From NCBI GenBank assembly GCA_024743115.1, contig JANSXC010000013.1, positions 1-64,000 of the forward strand: 64,000 nucleotides of DNA. The letters are read 5' to 3'. Source of the stretch: a bacterium (GTDB lineage Bacteria; Planctomycetota; UBA1135; UBA2386). Position numbers and translations under genes: made by a program. This document shows positions 33,902-41,672 of this stretch, one piece after another; position 1 is the stretch's first letter; each line of letters opens with the position of its first letter. Below the pieces are notes generated by a model, which had not been told where the DNA came from, ran no database searches, and was given only the letters and a program-made list of their open reading frames with translations.

Positions 33902-34636
33902 ATGGCAACCTACGCGATCCTCGGCGGCACGGGCGGCATCGGCAGCGCGCTGGTCGCCCGCCTCGCCCAGAAAGGTCACCGCGTCGTGATCGCCGCCCGC
34001 GACGAGTCACGGCTGGCAGCAGCCGTCGCCGCGACGCCGGACAGTCGAGCGTTCCCGTGCGATGCAACTTCCTTCGATCAGGTGGCGGACTGCCTCGCCG
34101 CCGCCCGTGAGCACGGCGATGGCCAACTCGACGGCGTCGCGCTCTGCGTCGGTTCGATCCTGCTGCGGCCCGCACACGCCACCTCGTTCGAGGACTGGCA
34201 GAACACGATCGCACTCAACCTGACGTCGGCGTTCGCCGTCGTCCGCGCGGCGGCCAAAACCATGCGCGGTGGCGGCTCCGTCGTACTGTGTTCCTCGACC
34301 GCGGCCAGCGTCGGACTCGCGAATCACGAGGCGATCGCGGCCGCCAAGGCAGGGGTCGAGGGTCTGGTCCGCGCCGCAGCCGCAACCAACGTGGCGCGCA
34401 ACCTGCGATTCAACGCGATCGCACCCGGCCTCGTCGACACTCCGATGGCCGAGCAGCTCACGGGCAGCGACGTCGCACTCACCGCCTCGAAGAGACTGCA
34501 CCCGCTCGGTCGGATCGGCCACCCCGACGAGGTTGCGAGCCTCATGGCCTGGCTGCTCAACGGCGAGAGCAGCTGGATGACCGGTGAAGTCATCGCGATC
34601 GACGGCGGGATGTCGCGAGTACGCGTGAATCGCTGA
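33902..34636 (+). CDS. SDR-family protein lacking the catalytic Tyr
   Basis: A 244-residue short-chain dehydrogenase/reductase-fold protein. The Rossmann start ILGGTGGIGSAL binds NAD(P), IAARDESRL favours NADP, and the active-site Ser is in VVLCSSTAAS. At the position of the catalytic Tyr (four before the Lys) the sequence reads HEAIAAAK, so Tyr is replaced by Ile while the Lys remains. FNAIAPGLVDTPMAE and the C-terminal GEVIAIDGGMS are typical of the family. The missing Tyr implies a different mechanism or a non-enzymatic role. The ATG at 33902 lies 17 bases after the SOUL gene, with a GAG-rich leader. Confidence 0.85.
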   Translation: MATYAILGGTGGIGSALVARLAQKGHRVVIAARDESRLAAAVAATPDSRAFPCDATSFDQVADCLAAAREHGDGQLDGVALCVGSILLRPAHATSFEDWQNTIALNLTSAFAVVRAAAKTMRGGGSVVLCSSTAASVGLANHEAIAAAKAGVEGLVRAAAATNVARNLRFNAIAPGLVDTPMAEQLTGSDVALTASKRLHPLGRIGHPDEVASLMAWLLNGESSWMTGEVIAIDGGMSRVRVNR

Positions 34637-34642
34637 CCGGAA

Positions 34643-35854
34643 TCAGAATCGCGCGACGAACTGCACGCCGCCGCCGCCAAACTCGGGCGCATCCAACTGG
34701 GTCGAGACGATGAAGGAGATCGTCGCCCGCTCGGAGAAGTCGTAGCGGGCGTTGAACGCCACCTTGCCTTCGAAGCGGTCAACGTACTCCGGCGACATAC
34801 CGCCGCGTTCGAAGCGCCGCACGTTGCCGGCGAACACCTGCGGCTCGAAGAACCAGCGATCGGCGACGGGCATCTGAATCCGGCCGATTCCGAACCACTC
34901 GTCGCGTCGCATGCGCATCGAACTGGCCGCGCCGCCTGGGCGGCGATCGTCCTCGGTCTCGTGGAAGTGCGCGATGCCGACCGACCACGGAATCTCGCCG
35001 TCGCGCCACCACTCGACGCGCAGGTCACGGAAGTCGCGGCGGAAACGCGCGGGATCGACGTCACGACGTGTCTTGTCGGTCCACTCGATCTCGCCACCGA
35101 GCACGAGCCAGTCGCGTTCGCCGAGGCGCAGATGCGTTTCGAACGAACCGATCCACCGCTGCATCTCGAAGCGCGAGCCGTCCATGAGGTCGCGCATCAC
35201 CAGCGGCAATTGGGCCCCGAAGTCGAACACGATGCGATGCGACTCTGGGTCACCGAAAGCCCCCGACAGCATGATGGCCCACGGGTCGGTGCGATACTCG
35301 ACACGCTGCGACTTGTTCGAAGGCGCGTCGACGGCGGTGACCATCACGCGCAGGGCCTGCTCGTTCTCACGGAACAGCCAGGCGCCGAACGACGCGTCGA
35401 TCACGCTCTTGTCCTGGAACAGCTCGCCGCCCGCGAACAACGCCGAGGTCTCGCCGGTCGGCAGCTCGAGCTCGACCGTGTTGCGCAGGAATCGGGCGTC
35501 GCGGTTCTCGGCCTGCAGCAGGTGGTAACGGAACGTCACATCCTGACCGAGATCGATCGCGTGGTCGAAGCCACCCTCGATCGTGAACTCACGCCCCGTG
35601 ACGGAACCGACGCGGTAGTAGACCTGGTCCTGAAACAGCGGCAGACCACGGCGCCACCACGGCGGCAGCACGACGTAGGACATCCGGTCCAGGTAGTACT
35701 CGGGCCCGCGGCGAAACCCGGGCTGGATGCCTTCTTCTTCGATCCCGAGCCACGCGGCCCGGTTGATGAACTGCCCGACCGCCGGAGCAGCGAGAACGAA
35801 CCCCGCGGCCAACGGGAGCAGCCACTGCCGCAGCGCCAGGGTCGCCGTACGCAT
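34643..35854 (-). CDS. Outer-membrane beta-barrel-type protein
   Basis: A 403-residue exported protein with a leader near residues 1-28 (QWLLPLAAGFVLAAPAVGQF). The mature sequence alternates hydrophobic and polar residues with aromatic girdles, as in RVEYRTDPWAIMLSGAFG, HRIVFDFGAQLPLV and RATISFIVSTQLDAPEF, and finishes VQFVARF with a terminal Phe, the usual signal for barrel assembly. It is best read as an outer-membrane barrel of about 16-18 strands whose cargo is unknown. The gene converges on the SDR gene with only six bases between stops. The start was set at the second Met, closest to the leader; the exact base is uncertain by a few positions. Confidence 0.7.
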   Translation of the reverse strand: MRTATLALRQWLLPLAAGFVLAAPAVGQFINRAAWLGIEEEGIQPGFRRGPEYYLDRMSYVVLPPWWRRGLPLFQDQVYYRVGSVTGREFTIEGGFDHAIDLGQDVTFRYHLLQAENRDARFLRNTVELELPTGETSALFAGGELFQDKSVIDASFGAWLFRENEQALRVMVTAVDAPSNKSQRVEYRTDPWAIMLSGAFGDPESHRIVFDFGAQLPLVMRDLMDGSRFEMQRWIGSFETHLRLGERDWLVLGGEIEWTDKTRRDVDPARFRRDFRDLRVEWWRDGEIPWSVGIAHFHETEDDRRPGGAASSMRMRRDEWFGIGRIQMPVADRWFFEPQVFAGNVRRFERGGMSPEYVDRFEGKVAFNARYDFSERATISFIVSTQLDAPEFGGGGVQFVARF

Positions 35855-35923
35855 CGAACACCACGAAACGTGCGCCATAGACCGGCACGTTACCGCGCAC
35901 CGGTAGTTCGGCCAGGGGGCAGC

Positions 35924-37213
35924 TCAGCGCAGCCGCGTGCGCCACTGCCGCAACTGCAGCTCGCGATCCGTCGTGTTCGCCGCGCGCCAGAAACCCTCGT
36001 CCTCGACCTGGTTCTCCTCCCCGCCCACGCGAACCAGTGCCCGGAACGCAATCGCGCGGGATTCCTCGTCGCCGCGCTCGAGCAGGGCGAACAACCAGTC
36101 CTTGTGCGAATACTCCGCGCTGGCCCCGATGAGGCGCGCGGTGCGGTGCAGCAGCGCCGTATCACTCCCGACGACATCGAGCGCGTAGAACAACTTACCG
36201 ACGGTATGTCCGCCGTACCGCCGCAGCTCGCGCACGGCAGCCTCGCGATTGGTGCCCTCGACGTAGGCTTCGACGAGCCACTCGACATTGTGACGCAGCT
36301 CACGGTCGTCGGTCTGGTTGATGACCATCGGCACCATCCAACCCGTCACGGCCGGCGGGAACTCCACGGGTTCGACGCCGCGGATCACGCCCGTCGAATC
36401 GATCTCGCATCGTGACAGTTCCCCGAGTCGGCGCGACTCGCCAGCGCTCGCGCGGACCGTCACGTCGCCACCGAACGAGATCACGACGACCCCGTTGTTC
36501 TGCCGCTCGACCATCACCTCGGCCTTCTCGGAGAGCACCGTGGCCAGCTCGGCCTCGATGCGAACGCTCACGGGTTCACCGAGCGTCGACATCCAGACGA
36601 TGCCTTCACGCACGTCGATGCGGTCCATCTCGACCGCGGCCACGGTCTGCTGTGCGAGCCGCACGGCCGATCCGGTGCCCTGGACGAAAATGCCCGCGAG
36701 GCTGTTGCCAGTCTCGAACAGCGTGCCGGACTTCACATACCAACTACCCGGCTTGAGTGCCTCACGCTGAAGCTTCGGTTCATTGACCGTCATCTCGCCG
36801 AACGCCATCAGCAGCAGGCTGCTGGACGACGGCGGCGGCGGCGGCCACGGCTTCTTCTTCTTCTCGTCGGGCTTACTGGGATCGTCTTCCCGGTCCTCCG
36901 GGTTACCGTCGTCCGAATTCTTGTCGTCCGGGTTCTCGTCGGTCTCGTTCGGATCCCCACCCTTCTCGGGCTCGTCCACGACGTTTTGCTGCTCGCCATC
37001 GAACGCCGAACCCGACGCCAGTCCGACGACGATTCCGAGCGCCAGCACCCCGAGCAACGCGGCCGCGATCGGCAAACCACGCAGCCCCTTCGGCGGTTCG
37101 ACCGTCGCGGGTGGCAGGCCATCGTCGAGCTCCGCGAGCACGGCGCGCGCATCCTCGACGGGGTCGCCGCGCAACGGCCGCAGCGCGTCCCGCAGATCGC
37201 GATCGAGGTTCAT
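35924..37213 (-). CDS. FecR-like membrane regulator (anti-sigma type)
   Basis: A 429-residue protein. A short cytoplasmic region (1-45) precedes one membrane helix (about 47-68), an extremely acidic Asp/Glu/Asn/Pro linker (about 72-118) and a poly-Pro/Ser stretch. Residues of about 140-265 form a FecR-like beta domain (VKSGTLFETGNSLAGIFVQG, then VVVISFGGDVTVRASAGE). A helical C-terminal part follows (LRRYGGHTVGKLFYALDVVG) with repeat-like helices. The start codon overlaps the stop of the ECF sigma gene by four bases, the arrangement of a cognate membrane regulator that holds the sigma factor until an outside signal arrives. Confidence 0.82.
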   Translation of the reverse strand: MNLDRDLRDALRPLRGDPVEDARAVLAELDDGLPPATVEPPKGLRGLPIAAALLGVLALGIVVGLASGSAFDGEQQNVVDEPEKGGDPNETDENPDDKNSDDGNPEDREDDPSKPDEKKKKPWPPPPPSSSSLLLMAFGEMTVNEPKLQREALKPGSWYVKSGTLFETGNSLAGIFVQGTGSAVRLAQQTVAAVEMDRIDVREGIVWMSTLGEPVSVRIEAELATVLSEKAEVMVERQNNGVVVISFGGDVTVRASAGESRRLGELSRCEIDSTGVIRGVEPVEFPPAVTGWMVPMVINQTDDRELRHNVEWLVEAYVEGTNREAAVRELRRYGGHTVGKLFYALDVVGSDTALLHRTARLIGASAEYSHKDWLFALLERGDEESRAIAFRALVRVGGEENQVEDEGFWRAANTTDRELQLRQWRTRLR

Positions 37214-37830
37214 TCGCGAGCCTCCCGATCGGCACCCGAACCATCCGCTTCTGAACGATCGGCGCCCGAACTCGCGGCATCTGAACTCGCACCCAGCGAC
37301 TGCTTGAGCTGCTGGCGGGCGCGATGGAGCCGCTGGTTGACGGCGCCTTCGGTGATCCCGAGCATGGTGGCGATATCGGCCATCGGCTTCTGCTCGAAAT
37401 AGAACATCAGCACCGCCTCGCGAAGAGCCAAAGGCAGGCGACCGACCTGTCGACGCATCCGCTCGAGGCGCTCTTCGCGGATATCCGCGACCTGCTCCGC
37501 AGCCACGGGCGAGGCGAAATCGACCTCGGCCGTAGCCACCGGCTCGCGGCCGGCACGGCGCACGCGATCCACGCAGATGTTGTTGGCAATGCGATGCAAG
37601 AACGCTCCGAAACGCTTCGGATCTTCGAGACGAGACAACCCCCGAAACGCCCGCAGGAACGCTTCCTGAACCAGGTCATCCAAGTCGTCGCTGCGTCCCG
37701 TGCGCGCGAGGCATACCGCGCGTACGGACCGGGAGTATCGGACTACCAAGAGCCCGAACGCCTCGCGCGAGCCGAGGATGGATTGGCGCACCAGGTCCTG
37801 ATCCCTGGCGCCGGATTCGTATGCCGACAA
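37210..37830 (-). CDS. ECF-type RNA polymerase sigma factor
   Basis: A sigma-70-family ECF factor of about 206 residues. Region 2 is clear (LVVRYSRSVRAVCLARTG, DDLDDLVQEAFLRAFRGL, FGAFLHRIANNICVDRVRR), and region 4 has the helix-turn-helix MADIATMLGITEGAVNQRLHRAR. The C-terminal tail is rich in Ser, Ala, Asp and Glu. No ATG is usable: the TTG at 37830 is the best start by domain boundary, and a more distant TTG at 37911 would add an Arg/Cys-rich stretch. It is coupled to the FecR-like gene by a four-base overlap and probably activates its own operon. Confidence 0.88.
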   Translation of the reverse strand: MSAYESGARDQDLVRQSILGSREAFGLLVVRYSRSVRAVCLARTGRSDDLDDLVQEAFLRAFRGLSRLEDPKRFGAFLHRIANNICVDRVRRAGREPVATAEVDFASPVAAEQVADIREERLERMRRQVGRLPLALREAVLMFYFEQKPMADIATMLGITEGAVNQRLHRARQQLKQSLGASSDAASSGADRSEADGSGADREARE

Positions 37831-38047
37831 GATCGGGTTGATACGATCGTCGCGGGAGCGCCGCTGGCAACGACAAGGTTTCCGAGAATCCGGGCGAAGA
37901 ATCGGCCGCAATCCGGCCGGGAAACCGCCTTGCGAAGGGTTGCCGGGCGATCGGGGCGAGTCTCCCGGGTGAATCCCCGGGGTTCTCGCCCGCCTGGGAG
38001 TGGCGGGGCGCCGCGCAGCGAACCGCCGCCATCGCTGGCACGGCCCG

Positions 38048-39169
38048 CTACTTCGCGTCCTGCTCGGCCGCCGCGATCATCTCTTCGAGCACACGCTCCA
38101 TCTCGGCCTCATCCCGCACGTTCTTGTGGCGGATGATGCCCTTGTGATCGATGTAGTAGAGGGTCGGCCAACCCTGGACGTGCCAGTCCTCGCTGATGCG
38201 CGGCGAGTTGCCCTCGTCCTGAAAGCTGCGCCAGGTGACGCCCATCTTCTCGGCCTGCTTGCGATAGTTCGCGAGGCCCTTGGCCTGGTGCGTACCATCG
38301 CTGTTGACGCCGATCAGGGCAAACGGGCGGTTCTTGTACTTATCCACGAGCGACCGCTCGTGTGGGATCATGGCCCGGCAAGGGGGTCACCAAAAACCCC
38401 AGAAGTCGAGCAGGACCGCTTTGCCGCGGTAGTCGCTGAGCTTGAACGCGACGCCATCGACATCCTTGCCGACGATGTCGGGCGCCTCGCACCCGACCTG
38501 CAGGCGCGTGATCGGGAAGAGCGCCTTCTCGGCAGCCGCCGCGAGCTTCTTGTCCGCCATCTTGGCGACGGCCTCGAGCTCTTGCAGGCCCTTCTTCTTG
38601 TCGGCTTCCGACTCGCCAGCGAGCAGCAGCTTGCCACGTTCGAGCATCGCAGTGCCCTTGACCGCCGCCGACGGGTTGGTGTCGATGACTTCGGTGAAGA
38701 GCTCCATGATCGGCTCGCGCAGACCGAGCTGCATGGCGGCCCCGAGTCGTCCGAGCGCATCGCCGATCGTCGGGCTCGCCGCGTGATCGAGCGTCAGCGT
38801 GACGAGCGACTTCTTGACGGACTCCGCGTCCTTGGATCCGGCGTACTTGAGCACGAAGCCGTGGAACAGGATCGCGGTGTCTTCGCCCGCGTGCTCCTTG
38901 GCGAGATCGAACGCGCGTCCGAGGTATTCCTCGGTCGGCGGCGTCATCGCGATCGCCGGCAACGGCTTGTTGTTCTTGCGGGCCTCGGCGACGGCCTGCT
39001 GGGCTTTTCTCTGCCACTCGCGGACGCCCTTCGTCAGGTCCTTCACGAGTGCATCATGGGCTGCCTGCGCTTCCTGCCGCCGCTCGACGTCGCCGGCCTC
39101 GCCTTCCTGGGCGAGCACGAACGTCGGGCTGAACGACAGCAGCATGGCGGAAACAAAGGTCCTCGACAC
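38048..39169 (-). CDS. Selenocysteine-containing TlpA-like thioredoxin (in-frame TGA)
   Basis: A 373-residue exported thioredoxin-fold protein read through an in-frame TGA at 38387-38389. A signal peptide (ending FVLAQ) and a helical region of about 210 residues precede the TlpA/ResA-type domain. There the active site reads DFWGFW-TGA-PPCRAMIPHERSL, so TGA occupies the first position of the redox motif CxxC and the predicted motif is U261-P-P-C264. Reading continues in the same frame through PFALIGVNSDG and VQGWPTLYYIDHKG, both conserved in TlpA proteins. A SECIS-like hairpin follows the TGA. The start is the GTG at 39169, five bases after AAGGAG. Alternative: two genes or a nonsense mutation, judged less likely because both halves are intact. 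Confidence 0.85.
38345..38362 (-). promoter_or_regulatory. SECIS-like stem-loop downstream of the in-frame TGA
   Basis: Within the coding sequence, a perfect seven-base stem (CACGAGC with GCTCGTG) is capped by the tetraloop GGTC. The loop begins 31 bases after the TGA. Bacterial SECIS elements that recruit SelB have a short stem immediately 3' of the UGA, an apical loop starting with G, and a UGA-to-loop distance of roughly 16-37 bases, as I recall the model. All three conditions hold, and the loop matches the GGUC of the E. coli fdhF element. Flanking ATC and GAT can extend the stem past a bulge. Confidence 0.75.
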
Positions 39170-39174
39170 GGAGA

Positions 39175-39180
39175 CTCCTT
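39175..39180 (-). promoter_or_regulatory. Ribosome-binding site fixing the GTG start at 39169
   Basis: AAGGAG lies five bases upstream of the GTG chosen for the selenoprotein. No comparable site precedes the more distant in-frame GTG and ATG candidates, and this start places the signal peptide exactly at the N-terminus. Confidence 0.7.
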
Positions 39181-39281
39181 TCGCGAACTGCTTGGGGTTG
39201 GGAAAGCCGGATGATACGACCAATCTCGCGATTGGTCACCGCACCAGCGCGCTCCGACGTCCTCGCCGCCCTCGAACTCCG

Positions 39282-39965
39282 TTGTTGCCGTCCGTTCTTG
39301 CCCTGGTGATAGCGAACTGCGTGCCCTTGATCGGGACCGCGTTCTGCGGCTGGGACACCTTCGACGTCTTCGCGGTCTACTGGACCGAGAACCTCGTCGT
39401 CGGCGCGTTCATGCTCGGGCGAATCGCCACTCATCCGGCCGCGAAGTGGCCGGCGGCGTTCGGCATTCTGCTGTTCTTCCTCGCGCACTACGGTCTGTTC
39501 TGTTTCGTGCACGGCGTGCTGCTCGTCGCCACGTTCGGCGGCGCGGGTGCCCCCGACGACTTCTTCGCTGCTCCGGCACACCTCGTGACGACAGCCGGAA
39601 GCAGCGCCTGGGGCCTCGGGCTCTTTGCCCTGATCGGCAGCCACGGATTCTCGTTCGTCACCAACTGGTGGCGGCGCGAGCGCCACGATCGACCGCTGCA
39701 ACTGTTCGCGCCCTACCGCCGCGTGGTCGTCATGCACGTCGTGCTGATCGCGGGTGCCGTGCTGGTCTGGCTGGCAGACGGGCCGGACCTCCTGCTCGTG
39801 CTGCTCGTCGTGGCCAAGATCGCGGCGGACGTGATGGCGCATCGCGCCGAGCATCGCGCGCCCGACGGACAGGGACCGGGGCCAGGCCCGAGGATCACTC
39901 CGCCGCCGCGCGACAGCGCGACGGGCGGCGGGAGTGATGATGGCGACTACATCGCCATCGAATAG
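39282..39965 (+). CDS. Multi-pass membrane protein, DUF6498-like
   Basis: An integral membrane protein of about 227 residues with six or so hydrophobic helices. The opening ALVIANCVPLIGTAFCGW, then FDVFAVYWTENLVVGAFML, recalls DUF6498, where the tryptophan-tyrosine-Glu-Asn signature in the second helix is typical. The C-terminal 30 residues are Pro/Gly-rich and soluble. The start is uncertain: no ATG is in frame near the first helix, and the TTG at 39282 is the nearest candidate. Divergent from the selenoprotein gene across about 110 bases and convergent with the DUF4340 gene. Function unknown. Confidence 0.65.
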   Translation: MLPSVLALVIANCVPLIGTAFCGWDTFDVFAVYWTENLVVGAFMLGRIATHPAAKWPAAFGILLFFLAHYGLFCFVHGVLLVATFGGAGAPDDFFAAPAHLVTTAGSSAWGLGLFALIGSHGFSFVTNWWRRERHDRPLQLFAPYRRVVVMHVVLIAGAVLVWLADGPDLLLVLLVVAKIAADVMAHRAEHRAPDGQGPGPGPRITPPPRDSATGGGSDDGDYIAIE

Positions 39966-39974
39966 CGGAACGGA

Positions 39975-41672
39975 CTACTTGCCGTTGCCTGCGCCCGGCA
40001 GCACCCCAGGGGGCACGTTGCCCGGGGCCGGCGTCTCCGCCGTCTTCGCCTGCACGAGGTCTTCGCGCTTCGGCTTCAGCTGGTCGAACAGCGCCTTGTC
40101 GATGACGTAGTACCACGGCCCGAAGCGCTTGGTCAGGCTGTCGGCCTCGGCCTGGCCGTCCTCGACCTTGCGATCGTAGGCCACCCACTCGTCCTCGACG
40201 CGGCGCAGGTCGTCCTCGTAGACGAACGCGTCGTTGCGGATGTCCTTGTTGAGGCCTTCGCCGTTGACGGCCTTGTCCGCGCCGTGGCTCATCACCACGA
40301 ACGTGTCCCCGCTGACCTCGAAGACGTAGTCGTTGTCCCACGGGTCCTTCGGCAGTTCCGCGAGCGCAGCCTCGCCACCCTCGGGCTTCTCGAGCAGCTG
40401 CGCCATCGAGGTCGGCAGTGCACCCTCGTGCGAGTTGCGCCACTTGTCGACGGCCGCGACGATCTTCTCGATCTGCTGCCGCGCGGTGCTGCGCTTCTCG
40501 AGCTCTTCCTTGGCCATCCGCGGCGTCTCGGGCTTTTCGAGCAGCGCCTCGTCGAACTCCGCCGACACCATCAGGTAGCGGTTGTTCATGACGGTCTCGG
40601 GCGGGCCGGTCTCGCCCTCCTTGGGGTCCTGTGAGCCGATCTTGCCCGAGGACACCGCGTCGTCGTCACCGGGGACCAGCTCGCCGAAGCGCAGCGTATA
40701 GCGCACGCCCTTCTTCGTCGTGAAGAGCAGGTCGCCTTCATTGCTGTAGAGCTTGCCGCCACTGGGGAAGTAGCCCTTGTCGGCCAGCGAGCGCTGGAGC
40801 AGCATCCGGTCGAATCCGGTGGCCCGCTCGAGCCGACTCGTCAGCCCTTCGGGCTTGGTCCGGACTCCCACGATCTTGATGCTCGTGAGCGCGTCGCCGA
40901 TCTCGCGGAGCTTGTCGGCGTTCGGCTCCTCCTTGGTCGCGTCGAGGCCGTCGAGGGCCCACTTGTTCTCGCTGTCCTTGCTGACGAGCAGCTTCTCGCC
41001 AGGGACGATGCGATTGGCGACCTCGTCGATCGAGTAGTTGTCGAACGTGATCGACTGGATGTCGAACGCTTTGGCCTTGAGCAGGTCGGTCTCGATCCAG
41101 TCGGAGAACTTGGTCGACAGCTCGCCGTCGAGCTTGGTCGAGTAGGTCCGGCGCTTCTCGGGCTCGCGGACGTAGTAGACGTCGAGCTTGCCGTCGAGTT
41201 CTTTGCCGACGATGAGGTCGGCGAGCACGTTGCCAGCCGTGTCCTTCATCGTGACGCGCGTGCCACGACCTTCGACGTCGTTGCTGGCGTCGAGCGGATC
41301 GCGCACGCTGTAGTTCGCGTGGTCGTCCTTGCGATCGCTGACGGCGCGCTGCTTCGTGAGGCCGATCAGCATCGCGGCTGCCTTGCCCATGCTGTCCTTC
41401 GCATCGGCCGGATAGCCACCGTGCGACGGGATCGTCCAGCGACCTTCCTTGTCGCGACGCACCGCGAACTTGCTCGCGCTGGCTTTGTCGGCATTGAACT
41501 GCGTCACCTCGAGCTCGACCGCATTGTCGGGCGCAGTGAAGCCCGGGAAGAACTCTTCACCCTCGTCCGAGAACAGGTCCTGCCGAACGGTCTCCGGACC
41601 GATCGAAGCAGCCACGATCGCGAGCACGGCGGCGCCGCCGAGAATCACACCGGTCTTGACGATTTCATTCAT
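39975..41672 (-). CDS. DUF4340 protein with type II secretion GspG-like domain
   Basis: A 565-residue protein of the Gld-type ABC operon. Residues 1-25 are a membrane anchor (TGVILGGAAVLAIVAASIG). Two or more DUF4340 units follow (about 40-390), with VTQFNADKASASKFAVRR and WIETDLLKAKAFDIQSITF as landmarks. Residues of about 392-483 resemble the pseudopilin GspG C-terminal domain (ALPTSMAQLLEKPEGG, LPKDPWDNDYVFEV, MSHGADKAVNGEG), an uncommon addition. The tail is charged. The ATG overlaps the stop of the permease-GldG gene by one base (41672). It is probably the outer-face subunit of that transporter. Confidence 0.85.
   Translation of the reverse strand: MNEIVKTGVILGGAAVLAIVAASIGPETVRQDLFSDEGEEFFPGFTAPDNAVELEVTQFNADKASASKFAVRRDKEGRWTIPSHGGYPADAKDSMGKAAAMLIGLTKQRAVSDRKDDHANYSVRDPLDASNDVEGRGTRVTMKDTAGNVLADLIVGKELDGKLDVYYVREPEKRRTYSTKLDGELSTKFSDWIETDLLKAKAFDIQSITFDNYSIDEVANRIVPGEKLLVSKDSENKWALDGLDATKEEPNADKLREIGDALTSIKIVGVRTKPEGLTSRLERATGFDRMLLQRSLADKGYFPSGGKLYSNEGDLLFTTKKGVRYTLRFGELVPGDDDAVSSGKIGSQDPKEGETGPPETVMNNRYLMVSAEFDEALLEKPETPRMAKEELEKRSTARQQIEKIVAAVDKWRNSHEGALPTSMAQLLEKPEGGEAALAELPKDPWDNDYVFEVSGDTFVVMSHGADKAVNGEGLNKDIRNDAFVYEDDLRRVEDEWVAYDRKVEDGQAEADSLTKRFGPWYYVIDKALFDQLKPKREDLVQAKTAETPAPGNVPPGVLPGAGNGK

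Noticed and set aside
38048..38371. A separate small thioredoxin-like gene starting at MIPHERS
   Set aside because: It lacks a ribosome-binding site and a fold start, and it is the exact in-frame continuation of the upstream half across a single TGA, so it is treated as part of the selenoprotein gene.
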